Shown here: positions 24,598 through 31,438 of the stretch, piece after piece
Numbering within the stretch: the first letter of the stretch is position 1
Layout of the letters: the number at the start of each line of letters is the position of its first letter
Source: Chloroflexota bacterium
GTDB taxonomy: Bacteria; Chloroflexota; Dormibacteria; CF-121
NCBI GenBank assembly: GCA_005881715.1
Contig: VBEE01000037.1
Span: forward strand, 1 to 52,256
Length of the DNA: 52,256 nucleotides
Reading direction: 5' to 3'
Made by a program: the position numbers and the translations under genes
Notes under the pieces: generated by a model
The model's input: only the letters and a program-made list of their open reading frames with translations
What the model was told of the DNA's origin: nothing
Database searches by the model: none

Positions 24598-25394
24598 CAA
24601 ACCAGGACGTGCCCACGCGGCGAAACCTGGTCGGCATATCGTGAGAGATCGGTGATGCGCCGATGAGATGAGCACACCGGGCAGTCCGGATCTCGAGGAT
24701 ACGCGGTGATCCGGGTCTCACCGCGCAGGCCGTCGTGCTGGAAGATCCTGCCGCTAAGGGGCTCACCCACGCCCAGCAGGACTTTGAGGGCCTCCTCGGC
24801 CTGCACGCTGCCGACCACGCCGGTGGCAGCGCCGATAATGCCGGCCTCCTCGCAGCTCGGCACCTGGTCCGGCTCGGGCGGCTCCTGGAAAAGGCAGCGC
24901 AGACACGGACCGCCCGGTACGACCGTGGTGACCTGGCCCCCCCATTGCAAGACCGCCCCATGAACCAGCGTCTTGTGCAAGAGCACCGCCGCGTCGTTGA
25001 GGAGAAACTTCGTCTCGAACGCGTCGGTGCCGTCGACGACCAGGTCGTACTCCGCCAGCAGGCCGGTGATGTTCGACGCTCGAACATTCTCCGCCAGCTC
25101 GTCGAGACGAATCGCAGGGTCGAGCAAGCGGATGCGGCCGGCAGCCGCTTCGACTTTCGGCCGGCCGACGTCGCATTCTTCGAAGATGATCTGGCGGTTC
25201 AAGTTCGAGAGTTCCACCCGCTGGTCGTCGATGAGTCCGAGACGGCCCACACCGGCCGCCGCCAGGTACAGCGCCACCGGTGAGCCGAGGCCGCCGACCC
25301 CGACGATCGCGACGGAGGACCGCTCCAGCCGTCGCTGACCGGCCTCGCCCACCTCGGCAAGGATCCGCTGCCGATGATGCCGGGCGTCCGTCAC
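24597..25394 (-). CDS. ThiF/MoeB-family E1-like adenylyltransferase (second of tandem pair)
   Basis: A 265-residue E1-like enzyme that would adenylate the C-terminal Gly-Gly of a ubiquitin-fold sulfur carrier (ThiS, MoaD or similar). The nucleotide loop is VAIVGVGGLGSPVALYLAAA, with DDQRVELSNLNRQIIF (ATP and Mg binding, Arg finger) and DGTDAFETKFLLND. The structural zinc ligands are PCLRCLF and CPVC near the end. GTG 25394 overlaps the upstream stop by GTGA; the longer upstream frame is a shadow. It is about half identical by eye to the gene before it, indicating duplication. No ThiS/MoaD gene or rhodanese domain is present nearby. Confidence 0.88.
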   Translation of the reverse strand: MTDARHHRQRILAEVGEAGQRRLERSSVAIVGVGGLGSPVALYLAAAGVGRLGLIDDQRVELSNLNRQIIFEECDVGRPKVEAAAGRIRLLDPAIRLDELAENVRASNITGLLAEYDLVVDGTDAFETKFLLNDAAVLLHKTLVHGAVLQWGGQVTTVVPGGPCLRCLFQEPPEPDQVPSCEEAGIIGAATGVVGSVQAEEALKVLLGVGEPLSGRIFQHDGLRGETRITAYPRDPDCPVCSSHRRITDLSRYADQVSPRGHVLV

Positions 25395-26209
25395 CGGACG
25401 GCCTCCGCGCCGGTAAAGGCGCCGTAATCGACCAACGAGCGGATGCTGGGCCGGTCCCCGCATAGGGGACAGGCCCGGTTGCGCCGGTAGCGAACTTCCT
25501 GGAAGGTCATGGCCATGGCGTCGTGCAAGAGCACGCGGTTGATAAGACCATCCCCAACCTGGGCGATGAGCTTGATGGTTTCGGCAGCCTGGATGGTACC
25601 GATGATGCCGGGCAGCGCCGCCAGCACGCCCACCTGCTCGGATTCGCCGATGGCGCCGGCGGGCGGCGGCTCCGGATACAGGCAGCGGTAGCAACCGCGT
25701 CCCGGTTGAAACACGGTGACCTGTCCTTCGATCCGGAAGATGCTGCCGTGCACCAGCGGTTTCCCAAGCAGGTAGGCGGCATCACTGAGCAGATAGCGGG
25801 CTCGGAAGGAATCGGTGCCGTCGACGATCACGTCGTAACGGCCCAGCAGCGACATCGCGTTCCCCTCGTCGACCGTCGCGAAGATCGACTCGACAGTCAC
25901 ATCTGGATTGAGCGCGCGGACCGTCCTCGCGGCGACCTCCACCTTGGCCTGTTCCAGGCCGTCCACCGAGTGGACGATCTGTCGCTGCAGGTTGGAGAGC
26001 CTTACCCGGTCGTGATCCGCCAGCCCCATGGTGCCGACCCCGGCAGCCGCCAGGTAGAGAGCGACGGGGGAGCCGAGCGCACCCACGCCCACGATCAAGA
26101 CTCGCGATTGCCTCAGCCGCTGCTGGCCTGCCGGCCCGATCTCCGCCAGCGTGAGATGGCGCGCATAGCGCTGTCGCTGCTCGGGCGTGAACGCCGGCGC
26201 CGGCATCAT
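25391..26209 (-). CDS. ThiF/MoeB-family E1-like adenylyltransferase (first of tandem pair)
   Basis: A 272-residue enzyme with QRQRYARHLTLAEIGPAGQQ at the N-terminus (the RYxRH...G motif of MoeB), the loop VLIVGVGALGSPVALYLAAA, DHDRVRLSNLQRQIVHS, and zinc ligands GCYRCLYP and CPLCG. It lacks the rhodanese domain seen in MOCS3-type proteins. The start ATG at 26209 overlaps the Rrf2 gene stop by 4 bases. MoeB would act in molybdopterin synthesis, ThiF in thiamine; some paralogues serve cysteine or thio-metabolite synthesis with MEC+ enzymes. The sulfur context (Rrf2, MTA phosphorylase) fits any of these. Confidence 0.9.
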   Translation of the reverse strand: MMPAPAFTPEQRQRYARHLTLAEIGPAGQQRLRQSRVLIVGVGALGSPVALYLAAAGVGTMGLADHDRVRLSNLQRQIVHSVDGLEQAKVEVAARTVRALNPDVTVESIFATVDEGNAMSLLGRYDVIVDGTDSFRARYLLSDAAYLLGKPLVHGSIFRIEGQVTVFQPGRGCYRCLYPEPPPAGAIGESEQVGVLAALPGIIGTIQAAETIKLIAQVGDGLINRVLLHDAMAMTFQEVRYRRNRACPLCGDRPSIRSLVDYGAFTGAEAVR

Positions 26210-26664
26210 GCGTCCTTACGATTGGCCGGGGCGGAGTGGAAGATGCCATGGAACACCCGCGACTCGGTCCGCCGCAAGCGAAGGCAATCCGCCAGGGTGT
26301 GCGCGGCGAAGACATCGCGCGCGGCCTGCTCGGCTTTCTCGGTGACCTGCGCCAGGACCTGGCTGTCGCCGGCGCCGGCGCCATCCTCCTGGCGGCTGCG
26401 AAGGCCGTTGCCCTCCAGGCAGGCGATCACCTCGTCGAGACGAATCTGCTCCGGGCGGCGCGCCAGCTCATGCCCGCCATGGGGCCCCCGGGTCGAGGCG
26501 ACCAGTCCGGCGCGACGAAGCGTCATCAGCACCTGGTCGAGGAATGGGCCGGGAATTGCCTGGCGCCGGGCGATCTCGCCACTCTGCAACGCGCCCCGGC
26601 CGGCATTGCCGGCTAGCTCCAGGGCAGCCCGTACGCCGTATTCGGTCTTCATCGAAAAGCGCAT
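26206..26664 (-). CDS. Rrf2-family transcriptional regulator
   Basis: A 152-residue winged-helix repressor starting MRFSMKTEYGVRAALELA, matching the Rrf2 N-terminus, with the recognition region SGEIARRQAIPGPFLDQVL and the wing STRGPHGGHELAR. Sulfur- or iron-cluster-sensing members have three Cys after the dimer helix; here only single Cys residues appear (ACLEG, DCLRL), so an Fe-S cluster of IscR type is unlikely and CymR-like protein or ligand sensing is possible. ATG 26664 is chosen for the family start. A palindrome overlapping its -10 suggests autoregulation. It heads the E1/E1/MTA phosphorylase operon. Confidence 0.88.
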   Translation of the reverse strand: MRFSMKTEYGVRAALELAGNAGRGALQSGEIARRQAIPGPFLDQVLMTLRRAGLVASTRGPHGGHELARRPEQIRLDEVIACLEGNGLRSRQEDGAGAGDSQVLAQVTEKAEQAARDVFAAHTLADCLRLRRTESRVFHGIFHSAPANRKDA

Positions 26665-26685
26665 GCGCACCGTGCTGACTCCGTG

Positions 26686-26711
26686 AAAGTTGATCGAACT
26701 GGTCAAGTATA
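26686..26711 (-). promoter_or_regulatory. Promoter -10 and probable Rrf2 operator
   Basis: On the minus strand TATACT (26706-26711) is followed at once by TTGACCAGTTCGATCAA, giving the imperfect palindrome ATACTTGA-N9-TCAACTTT (26686-26710). It resembles the Rrf2-type boxes of IscR and CymR, and it would block transcription start about 35 nt before the ATG. The -35 element is weak. Confidence 0.55.
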
Positions 26712-26737
26712 TCGCAGGGGCCGCGGTGCAGGCTCGC

Positions 26738-27187
26738 CTACGCGACGCGAAGGGCCAGGGCGAAGAACAGCGCGCCGAGGACGACCAGCGGCACGGTGGT
26801 CGCGATCAGGCTGAGGCTGCGCAATCCGATAGCCCGCCGGTCCTCGCTCGACGACCGGACGCGGGCGCGAAGCACGAAGCCCTCGACCGCCAGGAGCAGG
26901 GAGGCCCCACCCAGGCCAAGAGCCACCATCACGATGGCCCAGTTCGTCGTCGGGGTTCCCTCCGTCTGCGAGAAGGCGTTGAAGCTCGCGGCGAGAACGC
27001 CAACGAGCGCGACCAGCACGCCGAGCGGGACGAGGGTCAGGTTGATGCCGCGCATCGTTCGACCGGGCTCGGGCCGGCGCGAGAACTGCCATGCGGATGC
27101 TAGGACGAAGGCCATGTACGCAGCGATCACCACGTAAAAGAACAGCGGCGTCATGATCTCGCCAAAAGTAATCGCCGCAGGAATCAC
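26738..27187 (-). CDS. Four-helix membrane protein, unknown function
   Basis: A 149-residue protein with helices at about 13-32, 50-68, 83-104 and 124-146 and a basic loop in the middle. No family is recognised. GTG 27187 is preceded by TAAATT at 6 nt (27194-27199), consistent with a leaderless mRNA; an internal ATG at 27154 is the alternative. It ends about 27 bp upstream of the Rrf2 promoter on the same strand. Confidence 0.65.
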   Translation of the reverse strand: MIPAAITFGEIMTPLFFYVVIAAYMAFVLASAWQFSRRPEPGRTMRGINLTLVPLGVLVALVGVLAASFNAFSQTEGTPTTNWAIVMVALGLGGASLLLAVEGFVLRARVRSSSEDRRAIGLRSLSLIATTVPLVVLGALFFALALRVA

Positions 27188-27201
27188 CCGACCAATTTAG
27201 T

Positions 27202-27422
27202 CTTAGCGGCCTTCAGGCCGCGGGCCCAACTTAGCTGACTCCACGTAAAACGGCCGGGCCGGCCTTGGCACGGACCGGCACGCGCGCGAAGCGCGCAGCT
27301 TCAGCGTCGGCCGGGCAGCGACGCGTCCGGAAAAGTGCAACCGGAGCGTGCGACTCCTGTCGCAGCGACGGGCAGGATGGAGGACACCGGCGTTGCTGCA
27401 ACCGGCCGCTTAGTCAGCTCAG
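27202..27422. repeat. Hairpin-rich element bounded by inverted repeats
   Basis: The spacer between two small membrane-protein genes contains CTTAGCTGACT (27230-27240), matched by AGTCAGCTCAG (27412-27422) as an inverted repeat with one mismatch. It also contains CTTAGCGGCC (27202-27211) against GGCCGCTTAG near 27404-27413, again one mismatch. Inside are a GCGGCCT/AGGCCGC hairpin (27206-27221) and a GCGCGC/GCGCGC hairpin. No ORF is supported. It may be a palindromic mobile remnant or a structured RNA. Confidence 0.4.
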
Positions 27423-27776
27423 AATGCGGTACAGGTTATTCACGACGGCGAAGGTCGTGATCCAGGCGGCCACGAGATACGCGTTCCAGATGCCGGCGCG
27501 CCGTCGTCCGAAAATCAGCAGGAAGGCGACCAGCGCGGTGCCCAGGGCCAGCTTGATGGCATAGACCGCCAGCTCGCCGTTGTGAGCGATGACCCAGGCG
27601 GCGATCCCGTTGAGCTCCTGGTGTCCCTGGCTCAGCCCGATGTGGGTGGTCGCGATATCGAGCAGCTGAGCGGTGCAGAATCCGACCAGAATAACCGCCT
27701 TTTTCCCGGTGGAGACCTGCTTGCGCCCCATGGCGCCCACCTTGCGAGCGACCGCCCCGCTGACTTCCGCGATCAC
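27414..27776 (-). CDS. DUF5658-like small membrane protein
   Basis: A 120-residue protein with three helices (about 27-45, 68-88, 96-115). The pattern AQLLDIATTHIGLSQGHQEL followed by NGIAAWVI fits the DUF5658 group (Asp-x-x-Thr-Thr in helix 1, Glu-Leu-Asn after it). Function is unknown. GTG 27776 lies 7 nt after TAAAGT of a good promoter, so the mRNA is probably leaderless. Its stop codon lies inside the inverted-repeat element. Confidence 0.7.
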   Translation of the reverse strand: MIAEVSGAVARKVGAMGRKQVSTGKKAVILVGFCTAQLLDIATTHIGLSQGHQELNGIAAWVIAHNGELAVYAIKLALGTALVAFLLIFGRRRAGIWNAYLVAAWITTFAVVNNLYRILS

Positions 27777-27783
27777 TGATCCG

Positions 27784-27812
27784 ACTTTACAGCGCGTATA
27801 TCAGAAAAGCAA
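27784..27812 (-). promoter_or_regulatory. Promoter of the DUF5658-like gene, leaderless
   Basis: On the minus strand TTGCTT (27807-27812), a 17-bp spacer and TAAAGT (27784-27789) are followed by the GTG start after 7 nt. Confidence 0.55.
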
Positions 27813-27922
27813 CAGCCGAAATGGCGCCTTTCGTATACCGCCGGCTTCCCCTCCATGAGGCTGCCCGGATTATATGAGCAGTCTTACGCTCCGTCCAGAG
27901 CCAAGTTTCCCGACCTTTGCGC

Positions 27923-28501
27923 TCAGGCCGCGTTCTTGCTGTTGCCCAGGATATCGCGGCGGCGCTTGAAGAGGTAGGGCGCCGCGATCAGCAGGCCGCC
28001 GACGATGAGCGCGCCGACCGCGACCCGGAGATAGAAGGTCCACTCGGCCGACGGATCGAGGACCGGGTCGTACACCGTGCGTGCGCTGAGGACGAACGTC
28101 ACCGCCCCAGCGGCACCCTTGACCGTCCAGCCGAGGACGGTGTCCTCGGCATGGTTCCAGCGCTGGTCTTCGGTGACGGCCGGGAGGCTCGCGCAGGGCC
28201 AGATGCCGTTGGCCGGTAGATGAGCCGCGATCGGCGGTTTCGGCGACGCACCCCTGGGCTGGGACGCCCATGTGAAGGCCTTCGCCGGCTTGCTCATGTC
28301 GAACAGGGTCACCGTCTGACCGGTCAGGTTTTGCAACAGCAGGTCGCAGCCGCCGGTTCCGCCCACGATGGTGAGGCCATTGATCTTGGGCACGGTGCCG
28401 TCAACCACCGTCTTGTAGGGCTGATCTTCCGCCAGGCCGGCGAGCGGCGACAGCAGCATGGCCAGGATGCTGGGAGCGAGGGCCAGCGCCAGCCGTTTCA
28501 C
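27923..28501 (-). CDS. Secreted protein with C-terminal membrane anchor, unknown function
   Basis: A 192-residue protein. VKRLALALAPSILAMLLSPL is a Sec signal peptide with cleavage near AGLAED. The exported region (about 24-158) is beta-rich with two Cys (GGCDLLL and WPCASL) that could form a disulfide. A C-terminal helix (YLRVAVGALIVGGLLIAAPY) is followed by FKRRRD, a stop-transfer. I chose GTG 28501 because the signal peptide begins there; the longer frame is not convincing. Divergent from the enoyl-CoA hydratase gene with a 49-bp shared promoter region. Family not recognised. Confidence 0.65.
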   Translation of the reverse strand: MKRLALALAPSILAMLLSPLAGLAEDQPYKTVVDGTVPKINGLTIVGGTGGCDLLLQNLTGQTVTLFDMSKPAKAFTWASQPRGASPKPPIAAHLPANGIWPCASLPAVTEDQRWNHAEDTVLGWTVKGAAGAVTFVLSARTVYDPVLDPSAEWTFYLRVAVGALIVGGLLIAAPYLFKRRRDILGNSKNAA

Positions 28502-28550
28502 GACCCTATAACGACGGCCGGGCCTTCGGCTGGCGCTAAACTCGGCAAGC

Positions 28551-29324
28551 ATGCCGTACGAATTCGTTCTCACCGAGGTTCGGGGGCCGGTAGGGATCGT
28601 CACGATCAATCGGCCGCAGGTCCGCAATGCGCTGAACCATCAGACGATCGCTGAGCTGGTCGACGCCCTGGACGTGTACGACGGGGACGACCGGATCCGC
28701 TGCATGATCCTGACCGGCGACGACCGGGCCTTCGCCGCCGGCGCCGACATCTCGCAAATGGTCGAGGCCGGCGCCGTCGACGTGCTCGATGACGACAACT
28801 TCGCGCGATGGGCACGCTTTAGGGCGATCCACAAGCCTGTGATCGCGGCGGTGAGCGGCTATGCCCTCGGCGGCGGCTGCGAGCTGGCACTGATGTGCGA
28901 CCTGGTGGTTGCCTCCGAGACCGCGCAGTTCGGCCAGCCCGAGGTGAAGATCGGGATCATCCCCGGAGCGGGCGGGACCCAGCGTTGGACTCGATCGGCG
29001 GGGAAGGTCCGTGCTATGGAGGCGGTGCTCACCGGCGAGCCGGTTGCCGCCGCCGACGCCGAACGGATCGGCCTGGTCAACCGGGTGGTGCCCCCCGGCA
29101 CCCAGCTCGATGAGGCGCTTCGACTCGCCAACCTGATCGCGGCCCGTCCACCACTTGCCGTGCGCCTCGGCAAGGAAGCCGTCAACCAGGCGATGGAGGT
29201 GCCGTTGTCGGCCGGGCTCGAGTTCGAGCGCAAACTCTTTTACCTGCTGTTCGCCTCGGATGACAAGCGGGAAGGCATGAGAGCCTTTCTTGAGAAGCGC
29301 CCGGGCCGATTCACCGGGCGATGA
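28551..29324 (+). CDS. Enoyl-CoA hydratase
   Basis: A 257-residue crotonase-family enzyme that hydrates trans-2-enoyl-CoA in fatty acid or aromatic degradation. The oxyanion-hole segments are FAAGADISQM and YALGGGCELALMCDL. Both catalytic Glu are kept: GGGCELAL (first) and QPEVKIGIIPGAGGTQR (second). The C-terminus ends GMRAFLEKRPGRF, as usual. TAAACT (28537-28542) lies 8 nt before the ATG, suggesting a leaderless mRNA. It overlaps the next gene by 4 bases. Confidence 0.92.
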   Translation: MPYEFVLTEVRGPVGIVTINRPQVRNALNHQTIAELVDALDVYDGDDRIRCMILTGDDRAFAAGADISQMVEAGAVDVLDDDNFARWARFRAIHKPVIAAVSGYALGGGCELALMCDLVVASETAQFGQPEVKIGIIPGAGGTQRWTRSAGKVRAMEAVLTGEPVAAADAERIGLVNRVVPPGTQLDEALRLANLIAARPPLAVRLGKEAVNQAMEVPLSAGLEFERKLFYLLFASDDKREGMRAFLEKRPGRFTGR

Positions 29325-30106
29325 CCGACGTACTTCTGAGTGGGCGTCACGACGCGGTCCTCACCCTTACGATCAACCGGCCCGACGCGCTCAATGCGCT
29401 CAACCGCGAGACGACGCGGGCGCTGACGACAGCATTCGAGGCGGCCGCGCGCGATCCCGAGGTGGGTGCGATCATCGTGACGGGAGCGGGACGGGCGTTC
29501 TGCGCCGGCGCCGACCTGAGGGAAGTTGCGGCTCGCGCCCAGGCGGGCGAGACCGACCTCGGTGAAGACCTTCGTGCGAATTATGCCCCGATGATCCGCG
29601 CCATCCGTGCATGTCCCAAGCCGGTGGTCGCCGCGCTCAATGGAACTGCCGCCGGCGCGGGCTTGAGCGTGGCGCTGGCCTGTGACGTTCGGATCGCGGC
29701 CGCCGGCGTGCAGTTGATCGTGGTGTTCGCGCGGGTGGGCCTCGTCCCAGATGCGGGCAGCCTGTTCTTCCTGACGCGGATGCTCGGGCTGAGCAAGGCG
29801 ACCGAGCTGGCGATGACCGCTGACCCCCTGACCGCCGAGGACGGCGTGACGCTTGGCCTGATCGCGATGGTGGTGCCGGCCGAACAATTGATGACGACGG
29901 CCATGGCGCGCGCCACCGGCTTCGCGCAGGGGCCGCGACGGACCTACGCCCTGATCAAGGCCGGCATGGAGCGGGCGCTCTCAGGTGATCTCGAGCAGGT
30001 CATGGAGCTGGAGTCCCAGCTTCAGGCGCGTGCGGCCAGAACACCCGATGCCCAGGAGGCGATCAGGGCGTTCCTGGAGAAGCGCAAACCGGTTTTCAAA
30101 GGCTAG
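29321..30106 (+). CDS. Enoyl-CoA hydratase/isomerase family protein (PaaG-like)
   Basis: A 261-residue crotonase paralogue. FCAGADLREV and GTAAGAGLSVALACDVRIAA form the oxyanion hole. The first catalytic Glu is absent (AGLSVAL in place of GCELAL), while the ARVGLVPDAGSLFFLTR segment has Asp, the pattern of PaaG-type isomerases that act on ring-1,2-epoxyphenylacetyl-CoA or shift enoyl double bonds. An isomerase is therefore more likely than a hydratase. No other phenylacetate genes are in the window. It forms a two-gene operon with the preceding hydratase. Confidence 0.85.
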   Translation: MTDVLLSGRHDAVLTLTINRPDALNALNRETTRALTTAFEAAARDPEVGAIIVTGAGRAFCAGADLREVAARAQAGETDLGEDLRANYAPMIRAIRACPKPVVAALNGTAAGAGLSVALACDVRIAAAGVQLIVVFARVGLVPDAGSLFFLTRMLGLSKATELAMTADPLTAEDGVTLGLIAMVVPAEQLMTTAMARATGFAQGPRRTYALIKAGMERALSGDLEQVMELESQLQARAARTPDAQEAIRAFLEKRKPVFKG

Positions 30107-30114
30107 ACAACGAA

Positions 30115-30140
30115 AGAGCGGCGGTGTTACCCGCCGCTCT
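30115..30140. terminator. Bidirectional stem-loop between convergent genes
   Basis: A perfect 10-bp stem (AGAGCGGCGG / CCGCCGCTCT, loop TGTTAC) lies between the stops of the hydratase pair (plus) and the MgtC-like gene (minus). On the minus strand it is followed by TTTCGTTGT; on the plus strand the T-tract is poor. Confidence 0.65.
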
Positions 30141-30197
30141 CACTTAAATCAACGTTTGCCATGGGCACCACCTCCCAGACCTTAGGCGGCCATTCTA

Positions 30198-30878
30198 TCA
30201 GTTGCCCGCCCGGATCCGATCTTCAACCAGGTCGCGGGAGATCAGGATCTGACGCGCCCCTTCGATGGTGCGGAGCTGTCGCAGGAGGTCGGAGGTCGTC
30301 CGCTGGTGCGGCAGGCCGACGTCGATCTCGAGGCGGTCATCCGTGTCATTCAGTTCATGGATGCGGATCGACATTGGATAGGCGCCGATTCCCGCCAGGG
30401 CCGCCCGCACGCGCTCGATCTCATCCGCGCCGCGGGACACGATCAGGTTGACCGTGGCCTCGCTGGGCCGCTTGAAGAAGCGCTTCTCGATTGGTTTCAA
30501 CACCATCAATACCGCCAGGATCAAAAGCGTCGTGAAGACCGCTTCGAAGTAGCGCGCGGTTCCCGCCGCCATACCGATGGCGGCCACCGCCCAGATGGTC
30601 GCGGCCGTCGTCAACCCTCGCACCAGGTCCTTGCGTAAGAAGATCGTCCCGGCGCCCAGGAAGCCGATGCCCGTCACAATCTGCGCGGCCACCCGCGAGG
30701 GGTCGGTCTGGCTGAAGCCGTAAGCGCCGACAATCGTGAACAGGCATGATCCGAGCGACACCATGGTCACCGTGCGCAGCCCGGCCGCACGCTCCTGGCG
30801 CTCGCGTTCCAGTCCGACGACCGCACCAAGGACGAGCGCGATCACCAGCCGCAACATCAGGTCAGCCGCATTCGGCAC
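30198..30878 (-). CDS. MgtC/SapB family membrane protein
   Basis: A 226-residue protein with four to five helices and a soluble ACT-like C-terminal domain. The MgtC hallmarks are LVIALVLGAVVGLERERQER, GLRTVTMVSLGSCLFT, RVAAQIVTGIGFLGAGTIF and LTTAATIWAVAAIGMAAG. MgtC proteins affect Mg2+ homeostasis, F-ATPase activity and stress survival. GTG 30878 is preceded by TACCAT at 6 nt (30885-30890), suggesting a leaderless mRNA. Standalone gene, convergent with the hydratase pair. Confidence 0.92.
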   Translation of the reverse strand: MPNAADLMLRLVIALVLGAVVGLERERQERAAGLRTVTMVSLGSCLFTIVGAYGFSQTDPSRVAAQIVTGIGFLGAGTIFLRKDLVRGLTTAATIWAVAAIGMAAGTARYFEAVFTTLLILAVLMVLKPIEKRFFKRPSEATVNLIVSRGADEIERVRAALAGIGAYPMSIRIHELNDTDDRLEIDVGLPHQRTTSDLLRQLRTIEGARQILISRDLVEDRIRAGN

Positions 30879-30922
30879 GGCGCTATGGTACTGCCGCGCC
30901 GGTGCGAGTGACGAAAAGGCGG

Positions 30923-31303
30923 CTACGCCGCGGTAATCAGATTGTTGTCGAAGGGCTCGATGTCGGAATCGAGTGGTGAGCCCCGACGCTCGGTGAACAA
31001 TGCTTCCTCGACGGCGAACAGCGCGTCCATCAACTTCGGGATCCCGACCTTGACCTTGATGTTGACCAGCTGGTCAGGCCCCGACTGAATGGGGGCGACC
31101 AGGGTGAGGATCTCTTCGAGGCGCGGCTCGTAGGAGACCGGGACGCGCTTCATTCCCTTGAGATTCAGCTCCTCCAGCTCCTCCAACAGCCGGTCGATCA
31201 TTTGCACCGGCCGGCGAAGCTGGTCCTGGCGAGCCTTCAAGTCTCGATGGTGCCGTTCGGCGTTACGGATGTAGGCGTTGGTTTGGGCAAGTAATCCTGT
31301 CAT
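30923..31303 (-). CDS. Small coiled-coil protein, unknown function
   Basis: A 126-residue soluble protein. Residues 8-50 form a charged amphipathic helix (RNAERHHRDLKARQDQLRR and IDRLLEELEELNLKG), probably a coiled coil. The second half is mixed (GPDQLVNIKVKVGIPKLMDA). No family is recognised. GAGGG lies 8 nt before the ATG. It is divergent from the ABC-F gene and lies 45 bp upstream of the MgtC-like gene on the same strand. Confidence 0.6.
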   Translation of the reverse strand: MTGLLAQTNAYIRNAERHHRDLKARQDQLRRPVQMIDRLLEELEELNLKGMKRVPVSYEPRLEEILTLVAPIQSGPDQLVNIKVKVGIPKLMDALFAVEEALFTERRGSPLDSDIEPFDNNLITAA

Positions 31304-31424
31304 CAGCGAACCCTCATTTCATGCCGACAAAAACTACCACTACACGCTCGCAAACCGATTCCTTCCCGCATTTATTCCCTTACGCCCTGGCGCCGTTTCG
31401 GGCTGGGAGGCGGCAATGCCGCCG

Positions 31425-31430
31425 TACACT
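31425..31430 (+). promoter_or_regulatory. -10 element (TACACT) of a leaderless ABC-F mRNA
   Basis: TACACT ends 8 nt before the ATG at 31439; no ribosome site is present between them. Confidence 0.4.
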
Positions 31431-31438
31431 TTCGTGGC

